DNA of 52,472 nt from CAZUZD01 sp964624465 (GTDB lineage: Bacteria; Planctomycetota; Planctomycetia; Isosphaerales; Isosphaeraceae): assembly GCA_964624465.1 (NCBI GenBank), contig CAZUZD010000010.1:1-52472 (forward strand). Direction: 5' to 3'. This document shows, one piece after another, positions 34,068 through 41,814 of the stretch; position 1 is the first letter of the stretch, and each line of letters begins with the position of its first letter. The translations under genes and the position numbers were made by a program. A model generated the notes under the pieces. The model was given only the letters and a program-made list of their open reading frames with translations. It was not told where the DNA came from and made no database searches.

Positions 34068-34156
34068 GATGGACTCTCCTCCGTCACTTCAACAAGGCGG
34101 GCGGCTTGAACACGGACGATATCGCTTCGATGGGTTTTTTCGCCCTGAAAGCGGTG

Positions 34157-34189
34157 GTCCCGCCCCTCCATTTGTCGGAGGGGCGGGAC
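34157..34189. terminator. 13-bp hairpin after the copper-storage gene
   Basis: GTCCCGCCCCTCC pairs perfectly with GGAGGGGCGGGAC around ATTTGTC, just beyond the stop of the four-helix protein gene on the minus strand. It separates that gene from the copA start. Confidence 0.7.
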
Positions 34190-34199
34190 GGATCGGGGG

Positions 34200-34637
34200 T
34201 TATCGGGTGCCTGCCGCCATCGAGCGGCAGACCTTCTCGCAGTCACGGCACGCCTTGACGCACTCCTTCATGATGTCCTCCGTCTGCCCCTCGCAGGCCG
34301 CCGCACAGTCCCGGCAGGCGTCGGCGCACGCCTGGTGGGCGTACTTCGCCATCGGGCTGCTGCGGGCCATGAGGGTGGCGGTCAGGGTGCAGAACTCCTG
34401 GCAGTCCATCGCCGCCTCGTGCGACTTGGCGTGGTGGTCGGCGTGCGGGCCGCCCTTCTTCAACTGGTCGAGGCAGTGGTGGGCCGCCTCGTTGCAGACC
34501 TTGGCGCACTCGCCCAGGGTCTTGATGTGCCCGTCGTGCTCGTGCCCCTCGTGGGCGGCACGGGCGGTGCCCCCGCCAACGGCGACCATCCCGACGGCAC
34601 CCGCACCCAGCACGCCCAGCAATTCCCTGCGATCCAT
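34200..34637 (-). CDS. Exported four-helix-bundle copper-binding protein (Csp/DUF326 type)
   Basis: 145 residues from the ATG at 34637 (ribosome site GAGGAG). A Tat-like leader (MDRRELLGVLGAGAVGMVAV) is followed by a short His-rich linker (AAHEGHEHDGH). Helices then carry cysteines at the typical three- and four-residue spacings: GECAKVCNEAAHHCLDQL, AAMDCQEFCTLTATLM, ACADACRDCAAACEGQ and ECVKACRDCEKVC. This is the pattern of Csp copper-storage proteins, where Cys lining a four-helix bundle store many Cu+ ions. Placement next to copA supports copper buffering in the periplasm. Confidence 0.9.
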   Translation of the reverse strand: MDRRELLGVLGAGAVGMVAVGGGTARAAHEGHEHDGHIKTLGECAKVCNEAAHHCLDQLKKGGPHADHHAKSHEAAMDCQEFCTLTATLMARSSPMAKYAHQACADACRDCAAACEGQTEDIMKECVKACRDCEKVCRSMAAGTR

Positions 34638-34881
34638 GATGCTCTCCTCAAGTTGAGGGATACGGCGATTGCGGCTCACCCATCGTGAGCCGCTCCCTCA
34701 CCCCCTCTCCGTCGCCATGGACGAGGGGGCGGGGGAGCGACCCCCGGTTCCTGTCGGTGGGCCTCGTGCCGTAGAATCGTGATGGGGCGGGCCGCCCTGT
34801 GCGGCCCGCTCCCGTGTGTCCGACCTTCGGGTTTTGACCGGGGCCGGTCCCCGAGCCACCGGGGACCGGCCCTCCCGGAGG
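34638..34881. other. Intergenic region with two strong hairpins
   Basis: The first hairpin, at 34787-34809, is GCGGGCCGC/GCGGCCCGC with a five-base loop. The second, at 34841-34872, is GGGCCGGTCCCC/GGGGACCGGCCC with an eight-base loop. The second, near the stop of the Cys-rich gene, is its likely transcription end. The rest presumably includes the promoter of the four-helix gene. Confidence 0.6.
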
Positions 34882-35367
34882 TCAGCGGACGACCGCCACC
34901 TTGCCCTTGGTGGTCTTGCCGGACGACGAGCAGCAGGCCGCACCGCCGCAGCAGGCGCAGCCCTCGGTGGCCTTGACCATCCCCTGCTTGGTGGTCGCAT
35001 CGCAGGAGCACGCCGGGCAGGCGCACGCCTCGCCGCAGCAGGAGCACGACGCCTTGGCGACCCCGGTGGTCTTCGAGACCTTCGCCGCCTTGGCGTCCTT
35101 CCCGCAGCACGCCTTATCCTTGGCGTCGGCGGCCTTGGCCGTCGTGGCGGTCGCCGTGCAGCACGCCGAACCGGAGCAGCAGTCGCAGCCCTTGGCGGCG
35201 TCGGCCTTCGTCGCATCGCAGGTGCAGGCGGTGCAGGCGCAAGCCTCGCCGCAGCACAAGCACGCCGCCCTGGCGGCCTTCGTCTTCTCGGCGGCGTCCG
35301 CACCGACCCCCATCACGGCGGCCAGGGCCATCGCCCCGAGCACGCCCATCATTTGACGACGTTCCAT
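34882..35367 (-). CDS. Exported metallothionein-like protein with internal duplication
   Basis: 161 residues from the ATG at 35367, with an export signal (MMGVLGAMALAAVMGVGADA). The rest is two near copies of one Cys module. Module 1 reads ACLCCGEACACTACTCDATK then GCDCCSGSACC; module 2 reads SCSCCGEACACPACSCDATT then GCACCGGAACC. A Lys/Ala/Asp-rich linker with ACCGKD joins them. By my count there are 26 Cys and no other obvious domain. The CxC and CC spacing resembles metallothioneins, but the export signal, length and repeat are unlike the classical small cytosolic ones. I do not know a named family. Position between copper and arsenic genes suggests periplasmic metal sequestration. Confidence 0.8.
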   Translation of the reverse strand: MERRQMMGVLGAMALAAVMGVGADAAEKTKAARAACLCCGEACACTACTCDATKADAAKGCDCCSGSACCTATATTAKAADAKDKACCGKDAKAAKVSKTTGVAKASCSCCGEACACPACSCDATTKQGMVKATEGCACCGGAACCSSSGKTTKGKVAVVR

Positions 35368-35603
35368 CGCACTTCCTCCCGATTCGCTGACCTGATGCCG
35401 GCGGCCCGCCCGGTGCGAGCCGCACGATCCCACCCCCGGAGACCGGGGATGGGGAGGACGACCCGCAGGGTGCGGATCGTCGTCCTCGCCCCCGGCGACG
35501 GGGCCACGACGTTCTCGGGGCGCAGGGTCGTTTCCCCTCGTTCAGGGAACGGGGAGGGACGCCGGGCACAGCGAGACGCAAGGGCCTCGACGCAGGGGCG
35601 ATC

Positions 35604-36071
35604 TCAGATCAACAGGCGGGAGGTGCGCAGGTAGAGGGCCGTGCGCTGCGGCGGGCTGACCGTCGGAGCGGAACTCCGGGCCATCGGGGCGAGGGAGGGG
35701 AGCAGGTCGGACAAGGAGTGCCCGAGGTCCCGTGCGGGGGCGGAGCGGTTGTCCGAAGACTTCGAGCCCGGCCTGGGCTCGGGTGCCGTCGGACGCTCGG
35801 TGCCGCAGACGCAGCCGCCGGATGGCGTGGTCTCGCAGGTCGGGACGCCACGGAGCGGGCCGGGGCGGCTCGCCGTGGCGGGGTCGGCGACTTCGTGATC
35901 GGTCGTGGGCGATGCCGGCGACTTGCAGCAACCGCATGGCTTGACGGTCGCACAGCCGCCGTCGCCCTTCATCGTCTCGCAGGCCGAGGCCCCGCCGGAC
36001 GTGAAGAGGCTACCCAGGACCGCCACGAGGGCGATCATCGGGAGCCTCAACTTGGGGCGGATGAAAGTCAT
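35604..36071 (-). CDS. Small exported Cys-containing protein, unknown function
   Basis: 155 residues from the ATG at 36071. There is a signal peptide (PMIALVAVLGSLFTSGGASA), then a short Cys stretch (CETMKGDGGCATVKPCGCCK) and a second one (TCETTPSGGCVCGTE). The C-terminal half is Pro/Ser/Arg-rich and looks disordered. I do not recognise the family. The clustered Cys and the neighbours suggest metal binding. It may be co-transcribed with the metallothionein-like gene, 236 bp further along the same strand, but that gap contains its own GC-rich inverted repeats. Confidence is moderate because the C-terminal half has weak coding character. Confidence 0.55.
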   Translation of the reverse strand: MTFIRPKLRLPMIALVAVLGSLFTSGGASACETMKGDGGCATVKPCGCCKSPASPTTDHEVADPATASRPGPLRGVPTCETTPSGGCVCGTERPTAPEPRPGSKSSDNRSAPARDLGHSLSDLLPSLAPMARSSAPTVSPPQRTALYLRTSRLLI

Positions 36072-36410
36072 GTTCGACCCGTGACGACGAGGACCGGGGG
36101 CCACACGTTGAACTCTATGCAAATCCGCCGGTCGGGACAAGACCCATACGAACTGATACGTCCTCCAAGGGCCGAGGGCTCGGAAGGGACCAGTTCCATT
36201 TCTTGAGGAGGACCTTCTGGGGTCGCCCTCCGGGGCCTGAGCCCGTCGGGGCCGTTGGCCCGATCAAATGAGGGGAGAGTAAAATCCCCCTCATGAAGTG
36301 GCGGTTGGGGTTCAACCGGCCCCGACTCCGGCGGTACACTCCGGGCCGGGCCGCAGGCGGGAACCTCTGCGGCACGGCGACGGTTTGTGGTCCCGGAAGG
36401 TGAGGCCCGC
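36072..36410. promoter_or_regulatory. Divergent intergenic region with an imperfect inverted repeat
   Basis: At 36268-36294, ATGAGGGGA and TCCCCCTCAT form a stem with one bulged base around GAGTAAAA. It is 117 bp before the transporter start. The remainder has no gene. The AT-rich loop in GC-rich surroundings makes a regulator site or attenuator possible. Confidence 0.4.
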
Positions 36411-37544
36411 ATGGACGCCCGCAGACGCACCCTGGACACTCTGTCCCACCTCGTCCACGAGCACTTCCTCTGGCTGCTCCTGGGCACCTACGCCGTCGCC
36501 GCCCTGCTCCCCGGACCCGGCCTGGCGATCCGGCACGTCTCCCTCGGCCAGGTGTCGCTCCTCGGCACGGCGACCAAGCTGTCGTTGCCGATGCTGATGC
36601 TGGCCTTCCTGCTGTTCAATGCCGGGCTCGGCGTCCGGGTCGCCCAGCTTCGGGCCTTGTGGAGGAGCCCGGTCGCCCCGCTCGCCGGCCTGCTCGCCAA
36701 CCTGGCGGTCCCCGTCGCCTTCATCCTGGGGGTCAGCCTGGCGATGCGGCCCTGGCACAACCCCGACGAGGTGCAGAACATCCTCGTCGGCCTGGCCCTG
36801 ATCGCCTCGATGCCGATCGCCGGCTCCTCGACGGCCTGGTCTCAGAACGCCAACGGCGACCTCGCCCTGAGCCTGGGGCTGGTCCTGGGCTCGACGCTCC
36901 TCAGCCCCCTGACGACCCCGCTGGCCCTGCACTCGGTCGGCTTCGTGACGACCGGCGACTACTCCGAGGACCTGCACGAACTGGCGGCCTCCGGGGCCGG
37001 CGGCTTCCTCGCCCTCACGGTGATCGTGCCGTCCCTGCTGGGGATCGCCGCCCGCCTGGCCCTGGGCGAGGCCCGCACCGCCGTGCTCAGGCCCCGGCTC
37101 CGGCTGCTCAACTCGGCCATCCTGCTGCTGCTGAACTACTCGAACGCCTCGCTCTCGCTGCCGCAGGCGGTCTCCGAGCCCGACTGGGACTTCCTGGCCG
37201 CCATCCTGGCGATCACCGTGGGGCTGTGCTCGCTGGGCTTCGGGGCGGGGTGGGCCATCGCACGGCTCCTCAAGGTGGACGACGCCCGCCGGACCTCGCT
37301 GATGTTCGGGCTGGGGATGAACAACAACGGGACCGGGCTGGTGCTGGCGTCGATGACCCTGGCCGACCACCCCAGGGTGATGCTGCCGATCATCGTCTAC
37401 AACCTCGTCCAGCACCTCGTCGCCGGGGTGGTGGACCGCAAGCTCTGCAAGCCGGCCCGAGGTGCCGACCCGGCGAGGCCGTCGCCCTCCGTGCGACCGA
37501 CCGCCACCGCCGGCCCGATCCCGGTCCGCTCGACCTCACCCTGA
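36411..37544 (+). CDS. BASS-family (bile acid:sodium symporter) transporter
   Basis: 377 residues from the ATG at 36411 (AAGGTGAGG ribosome site); a GTG 24 bases upstream is possible. About ten hydrophobic segments. The family signatures are the IASMPIAGSSTAWSQNANGD and LVLGSTLLSPLTTPLAL region and, in the second half, MFGLGMNNNGTGLVLASMTL with the Na-binding NNNGT motif. Members carry organic anions with Na+. Acr3, encoded 2.3 kb away, belongs to the same superfamily, but this protein lacks Acr3's ARC motif and is not an arsenite pump on sequence grounds. It is convergent with arsM. Confidence 0.85.
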   Translation: MDARRRTLDTLSHLVHEHFLWLLLGTYAVAALLPGPGLAIRHVSLGQVSLLGTATKLSLPMLMLAFLLFNAGLGVRVAQLRALWRSPVAPLAGLLANLAVPVAFILGVSLAMRPWHNPDEVQNILVGLALIASMPIAGSSTAWSQNANGDLALSLGLVLGSTLLSPLTTPLALHSVGFVTTGDYSEDLHELAASGAGGFLALTVIVPSLLGIAARLALGEARTAVLRPRLRLLNSAILLLLNYSNASLSLPQAVSEPDWDFLAAILAITVGLCSLGFGAGWAIARLLKVDDARRTSLMFGLGMNNNGTGLVLASMTLADHPRVMLPIIVYNLVQHLVAGVVDRKLCKPARGADPARPSPSVRPTATAGPIPVRSTSP

Positions 37545-37782
37545 CCGGCCGGACTCCACGCACACCGGGCGGCGACCCGGAGCGGTCCGGCCATCGCACG
37601 GGGTCAGCCCGATCCGGGAAACGACGATCCGCCGTCCGGGCGTCGTGGAGATAATGCCGGTCGGGGCATGGCCCGGACGCTCCCCGGCGACAAGTCGGAG
37701 CGGGCGGCCCGGCGAAGGTCGTGTCCCGAGCCACGCCCGATCCGAAGGGGCTCCCCCCATCACTTCGAGCGATCCCCGCCGA

Positions 37783-38766
37783 TCACCGGGGCTTGACGGC
37801 GAAGACCTTCACGCTGGCGGCGTAGTCGTTCACGTCGTACCTCCGCAGGAGGTCGGCCAACCGGGCGTGGAGGGCCTCGTCCACGACCGCCGCCGGACCC
37901 ACCGGGCAGCAACCCGCATCGACGTCGGCCGGGCCGGGAGCCGGGGCCGAGCAGCACCCCGATACGTCGGTCGCCGGACCGGACGCCACGGGGCTCGGCG
38001 AGCAGCACGCCGACTCGACCACGGCCAGGCCCGAGGCCGGTGACAGCCGGGGCGGGCAACATGCCGCCTGGTTCTCGACCTTGGCGTAGGCGTTCAGATC
38101 CGCACCGCTGTCGATCACCTCGACGTGCGAGAATCCGGCCTCGATCAGCCCCCGGCGGTACTCCTCGATCGGGATCGCCCCGGCGATGCAGCCGACGTAG
38201 GCCATCAGGTCGTCGCCGAGTTCCGGCGGCAACTCCCGCTTCAGGGCGATGTCGCTGACCGCCAGACGCCCGCCGGGCTTCAAGACCCTGGCGATCTCCT
38301 TGAACACGGCGGGCTTGTCGGGGGCCAGGTTGATCACGCAGTTGGAGATCACGCAGTCCGCCGAGGCGTCCGGCAGCGGCAGTTTGTCGATCGTCGCCCG
38401 GTGGAACTCGACGTTCGTCAGCCCCGACTTCTCGGCATTCTTGCGGGCCAGGTCGAGCATCTCGGGCGTCATGTCGATGCCGATCGCCCTGCCGGTCGGG
38501 CCGACCTTCCGGGCCGCCAGGAACACATCCAGGCCCCCGCCGCTGCCCAGGTCCACGACGGTCTCGCCTTCCCGGAGGTTGGCGGTGGCGGTGGGGTTGC
38601 CGCAGGACAGGGCCATATTCGCCTCGGCGGGGATCGAGGCCAATTCCTCGGGCGTGTAGCCGAACGCCTCGGCCACCGCCTTGACGCCCCCCTGATCGCC
38701 GGACAGGCCGCTCATGGCGACCGACCCGTACTTCGACTTCACGGCCTCGGTGATTGTCTCGGACAT
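37783..38766 (-). CDS. arsM: Arsenite methyltransferase with a repeated CC-motif tail
   Basis: 327 residues. The ArsM core has C55 in ALSCGNPTA, SAM motifs VVDLGSGGGLDVFLAARKVG and IGIDMTPEMLDLARKNAEKS, and the As-binding C193 in YVGCIAGAIPIEEY. These are the usual cysteines that hold As(III) during methylation. After residue 225 comes an unusual tail with four spaced cysteine pairs (AACCPP, SACCSP, SGCCSA, AGCCPV) in Pro/Ala/Ser-rich linkers, then a helical end (LADLLRRYDVNDYAA) and VFAVKPR. The tail may deliver or hold As(III). The gene is 18 bp behind arsC in a minus-strand ars operon. Its last codons recur as the remnant at 4.1 kb. Confidence 0.92.
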   Translation of the reverse strand: MSETITEAVKSKYGSVAMSGLSGDQGGVKAVAEAFGYTPEELASIPAEANMALSCGNPTATANLREGETVVDLGSGGGLDVFLAARKVGPTGRAIGIDMTPEMLDLARKNAEKSGLTNVEFHRATIDKLPLPDASADCVISNCVINLAPDKPAVFKEIARVLKPGGRLAVSDIALKRELPPELGDDLMAYVGCIAGAIPIEEYRRGLIEAGFSHVEVIDSGADLNAYAKVENQAACCPPRLSPASGLAVVESACCSPSPVASGPATDVSGCCSAPAPGPADVDAGCCPVGPAAVVDEALHARLADLLRRYDVNDYAASVKVFAVKPR

Positions 38767-38784
38767 GGGATTGCGCCTCTCAGT

Positions 38785-39798
38785 TCAGCGGGACGTATTC
38801 GACCGGCCCAGGCGGTTCCGGGCCTGCATCATGACCGAGAGCATGAGCCGACCGATGTCGTCACGCCGCTCGGCGTACTTGGCCGCCTCGAACTTGCCGT
38901 CGTCGTAGAGCTTCGGGTCCAGGTACGGCATCGAGACCCGCAGGGCCGCCCCCTTGACGAACGGGCAGGCGGCGTCGGCCTCCCCGCAGACCATCAGGGC
39001 GGCGAAGCCCCGCTCCGGGTTGCTGGCGTCGGAGTAGGTCTTGGAGAACTCGGTCGCCTCCAGGGCGGGCTCCCCGGCCTGCCCCCAGCGGACCCTGTAG
39101 ATCGGGTTGGCGGTCTTCGGCTCGCCTCGGGGGGCCTCGGTGCCGGTCGGCACGATCTCGACGCCGATCTCCTTCAGGCAGGCAACGGTGCGGGGGTTGA
39201 AGGCTGTCGGGGCGGTGCCGCCGCTGTGGAACCGTACCTCGGGCATCCCGTAGTAGGCGGCGGCGACGTTGCCCATCGTCGCCCCCAGGATGCTCCGGCG
39301 GCTGTTGCCCGTGCAGACGACCGTGACGTGGAGCGGCTGCCCCGGCTTGTAGTTCCCGGCGATCCAGTCGGCGAGCGTCTCGCCCGCCTCACGGTGGGGC
39401 TCGTCGATCATGTCGAACGAGGTGGTCAGCAGGTCGGCGTGGGAGGCGACCTTCGGGGAGAGTCGCCTGCGGGACTCGGGCACGTCGGCGTCCAGGGCCT
39501 TTCGCAACTCAGCGGCGTCGAGTTTCCCGTCGCCCCCGGCCAGTTTCTCGAACGTCGAGGAATCCATGAGACCTTGTACTCCCGCTGCGGTGAGGGTGCG
39601 CTCCTTGCCCAGGGCCTTCGACAGTTTCCCCTTGACCTTCTGATCGTTTCCAGGGGCCACGGCATCGGCGATCCCGAACCTCTGGACCAGCCAGAGCGAG
39701 CGGACCAGCGTCCCCACGTCGTCATTGGCCAGGCAGCGGGCGGAAGGAGCCAGGAGCAAGGCGAGGGCGAATGTGTGATAGTGCCTGCGATGGGACAT
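38785..39798 (-). CDS. arsC: Exported arsenate reductase, LMW-PTP/ArsC type, with EF-hand-like segment
   Basis: 337 residues, far longer than usual ArsC (about 130). An N-terminal signal-like segment (FALALLLAPSARCLAND) and a region with an EF-hand-like loop (AGGDGKLDAAELRKALD) precede the catalytic domain. That domain has the P-loop C162-T-G-N-S-R-R-S and the pair C271 (MVCGEADAAC) and C278 with the same six-residue spacing as C82 and C89 of thioredoxin-coupled ArsC of plasmid pI258. All three redox cysteines of that class are therefore present. The end carries YAERRDDIGRLMLSVMMQ. The export signal would place arsenate reduction outside the cytosol, or the segment may act as an anchor. Confidence 0.85.
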   Translation of the reverse strand: MSHRRHYHTFALALLLAPSARCLANDDVGTLVRSLWLVQRFGIADAVAPGNDQKVKGKLSKALGKERTLTAAGVQGLMDSSTFEKLAGGDGKLDAAELRKALDADVPESRRRLSPKVASHADLLTTSFDMIDEPHREAGETLADWIAGNYKPGQPLHVTVVCTGNSRRSILGATMGNVAAAYYGMPEVRFHSGGTAPTAFNPRTVACLKEIGVEIVPTGTEAPRGEPKTANPIYRVRWGQAGEPALEATEFSKTYSDASNPERGFAALMVCGEADAACPFVKGAALRVSMPYLDPKLYDDGKFEAAKYAERRDDIGRLMLSVMMQARNRLGRSNTSR

Positions 39799-39813
39799 CG
39801 AGATGCGATCTCC

Positions 39814-40926
39814 TCAAGTAATGGGGACGGGCTCAGGGCTGACTGAATCAGTAGGGGCGAAATACTTCCCCTGGAAATGGAGGGCGACACTCACGAGCCC
39901 GATCATCACCGGGACTTCGACCAGCGGGCCGATGACCGCCGCAAACGCCGCCCCCGAGTTGATGCCGAAGACGGCGACGGCTACGGCGATTGCCAGCTCG
40001 AAGTTGTTGCTCGCCGCCGTGAACGCCAGGGTGGTCGTTTTGGAATAGTCCGCCCCGAGCCTCCGCCCCATCCAGAAGGAGACGAGGAACATCACCACGA
40101 AGTAGATCAGCAGCGGCACGGCGATGCGGGCGGCATCGAGCGGGATGCGGACGATGTTTCGACCCTGGATCGAGAACATCACCACGATCGTGAACAGCAG
40201 GGCGACCAGCGTCAGTGGGCTGATTGCCGGGATGAACCGCTGCTCGTACCACTCCCGGCCCTTCGCCTTCAGCCCCACGAACCGGGTGATCATCCCGGCC
40301 AGGAATGGGATGCCGAGGTAGACGAGGACGCTGGCGGCGATGGCACCGATGGTGATCTTCGAGAGGTCCACTTCCCCGAAGCGGTAGCCCAGCAACGGGG
40401 GCAAGACCTTGACGAAGACGTAGGCGTAGGCCGAGTAGAAGAGCACCTGGAAGACGCTGTTGAAGGCGACCAGCCCGGCGGCGTACTCCGTGTCCCCCTT
40501 GGCCAGGTCATTCCAGACGATGACCATGGCGATGCAGCGGGCCAGCCCGATCATGATGAGCCCGATGGCGTACTCGGGCCTGTCGGGCAGGAAGATCAGG
40601 GCCAGGGCGAACATCAGGACCGGGCCGATGACCCAGTTCTGCACCAGCGAGAGGCCCAGGATCTTCGTGTTGCGGAAGACCCGGCCAAGCTCCTCGTAGC
40701 GGACCTTCGCCAGCGGCGGGTACATCATGACGATCAGGCCCAGGGCGATGGGGACCGAGGTCGTGCCGACCGACAGGCCGGTGATCGTCCCCACGACGCC
40801 GGGGGCGACGTTGCCGAGCAGGACGCCCAGGGCCATGGCCAGGAAGATCCAGAGCGTCAGGTAGCGGTCCAGGAAGGCGAGCCGCCCCCCCGTCCGGGGA
40901 TGGCATGTCATCGCTGCGGTGCTCAT
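39814..40926 (-). CDS. acr3: Arsenite efflux permease Acr3
   Basis: 370 residues from the ATG at 40926, chosen for its GAGGAG; an upstream start would add nine residues. Ten membrane helices. Family marks are YLTLWIFLAMALGVLLGNV, MMYPPLAKVRYEEL, the conserved Cys in IGLARCIAMVIVWNDLAKGD, and TTTLAFTAASNNFELAIAVA. The cysteine is required for As(III)/H+ antiport in characterised Acr3. It exports the arsenite made by ArsC. The gene lies 15 bp upstream of arsC in transcription order and 71 bp behind arsR, with a separate AT-rich element before it. Confidence 0.94.
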   Translation of the reverse strand: MSTAAMTCHPRTGGRLAFLDRYLTLWIFLAMALGVLLGNVAPGVVGTITGLSVGTTSVPIALGLIVMMYPPLAKVRYEELGRVFRNTKILGLSLVQNWVIGPVLMFALALIFLPDRPEYAIGLIMIGLARCIAMVIVWNDLAKGDTEYAAGLVAFNSVFQVLFYSAYAYVFVKVLPPLLGYRFGEVDLSKITIGAIAASVLVYLGIPFLAGMITRFVGLKAKGREWYEQRFIPAISPLTLVALLFTIVVMFSIQGRNIVRIPLDAARIAVPLLIYFVVMFLVSFWMGRRLGADYSKTTTLAFTAASNNFELAIAVAVAVFGINSGAAFAAVIGPLVEVPVMIGLVSVALHFQGKYFAPTDSVSPEPVPIT

Positions 40927-40974
40927 GGAGGGACTCCTCGTGCCCTGACTCAATATGGATTAAGGCGAATATAG

Positions 40975-40997
40975 TGGAGCAAAAAAATCGGGCGGTC
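40975..40997 (-). terminator. T7 tract after arsR
   Basis: On the minus strand, directly after the arsR stop, a GC-rich stretch (CCGCCCG) is followed by seven T residues and then the CTATATTC element before acr3. It may be a weak Rho-independent end that lowers acr3 readthrough. The stem is short, so this is tentative. Confidence 0.35.
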
Positions 40998-41372
40998 TCA
41001 CGGCCCCCCGCAGCAGCCCAGGAGCCCTGCGAGGCGCATGCGGTCCTGGGCGAAGACCTCCGGGTCGCCGAGGCAGCTGCCCAGGCAGCCGAAGAGGATG
41101 CGGTGCAGGGCGGACCTGGGCCTGGCCAGGCGGTAGTGGACCCAGAGACCCTCCTTGCGCCCGGCGACGAGCCCGTGCTTGCGGAGGTAGGCCAGGTGCC
41201 GGGAGACGGTCGGCTGGGGCAGCTCCATGGCACCGTGCAGGTGGCAGACGCAGACCTCCTCCTGGTCGCCCGAGAGCAAGCTCAGCAGCCGCAGGCGCAC
41301 CGGGTCGGCGAACGCCGCCAGCGTGCGGGTGGACTCGTCGAGGCCGGGCGTGGTGGTCCGTGTCTTCTTCAT
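40998..41372 (-). CDS. arsR: ArsR-family As(III)-responsive repressor
   Basis: 124 residues. The metal site C41-V-C43 in EEVCVCHLHGAMEL is the classical ArsR type that binds As(III) and releases DNA. The HTH is LPQPTVSRHLAYLRKHGLVA, with the wing VAGRKEGLWVHYRL. The C-terminal Cys-rich end (FGCLGSCLGDPEV, GLLGCCGGP) may add thiol ligands. The transcript is probably leaderless: a good -10 box ends only about 11 bases before the ATG. An inverted repeat over the start codon is the likely operator. It heads the acr3-arsC-arsM set. Confidence 0.93.
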   Translation of the reverse strand: MKKTRTTTPGLDESTRTLAAFADPVRLRLLSLLSGDQEEVCVCHLHGAMELPQPTVSRHLAYLRKHGLVAGRKEGLWVHYRLARPRSALHRILFGCLGSCLGDPEVFAQDRMRLAGLLGCCGGP

Positions 41373-41386
41373 TCGTCTGGTCGAAT
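41371..41386. promoter_or_regulatory. arsR operator over the start codon
   Basis: ATTCG-TCTGGT-CGAAT is a 5-bp perfect inverted repeat with a six-base spacer, overlapping the ATG and touching the -10 box. Binding there would block both promoter clearance and translation start. Confidence 0.55.
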
Positions 41387-41412
41387 ATAGGGTGCCGGGG
41401 ATGGCCCGTCAA
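41384..41412 (-). promoter_or_regulatory. Sigma-70-type promoter of arsR
   Basis: On the minus strand TTGACG (41412-41407) is separated by exactly 17 bases from TATATT (41389-41384). The predicted start of transcription falls within a few bases of the arsR ATG, so the mRNA would have little or no leader. The -35 box overlaps the 3' end of the YnfA-type gene. Confidence 0.65.
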
Positions 41413-41750
41413 GGGCTCCCCGGAGTGCGGGGCCAGTAGATCATCAGGCAGACGCCGACCAGGGCGATCGAGGCACCGAGCACGTCGGCCCGGTCGGGCC
41501 GGTCGCCGTCGATGGCCCATCCCCAGAGCAGCGAGAGGGCGATGAAGAAGCCCCCGTAGGCGGCGTAGACCCGCCCGAAGTGGCTCGACTGGAGGGTCGG
41601 GATGACGCCGTAGAAAACCAGCACCAGGCCGCCCAGCAGGCCCCACCATCCGGGCCGGTCGTCCCGCAGCCACTTCCAGAGGAGCCAGCCGCCGCCGATC
41701 TCGCACAGCCCGGCGAGGAGGAACAGGGACAGGGATCGCACCAGGGTCAT
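41409..41750 (-). CDS. YnfA/UPF0060-family membrane protein
   Basis: 113 residues from the ATG at 41750; an adjacent ATG three bases upstream is too close to the GGAG ribosome site. It has four membrane helices: SLSLFLLAGLCEIGGGWLLW, GWWGLLGGLVLVFYGVIPTL, VYAAYGGFFIALSLLWGWAI and VLGASIALVGVCLMIYW. The FGRVYAAYGG and DxxxxxDxxGA features are those of the YnfA (UPF0060) family, related to small multidrug-resistance pumps. Its function is not firmly established; members often lie in metal- or arsenic-resistance loci. It precedes arsR on the same strand. Confidence 0.85.
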   Translation of the reverse strand: MTLVRSLSLFLLAGLCEIGGGWLLWKWLRDDRPGWWGLLGGLVLVFYGVIPTLQSSHFGRVYAAYGGFFIALSLLWGWAIDGDRPDRADVLGASIALVGVCLMIYWPRTPGSP

Positions 41751-41814
41751 CATTATCTCCATCGAACGGGCCTCGCTCGACCAGCGACCGTCGAATTCCG
41801 GCCATGTCGAGGCT

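Noticed and set aside
36411..37544. Second arsenite pump
   Set aside because: The protein shares the superfamily fold with Acr3 but has the BASS NNNGT motif and lacks the conserved ARC cysteine segment.
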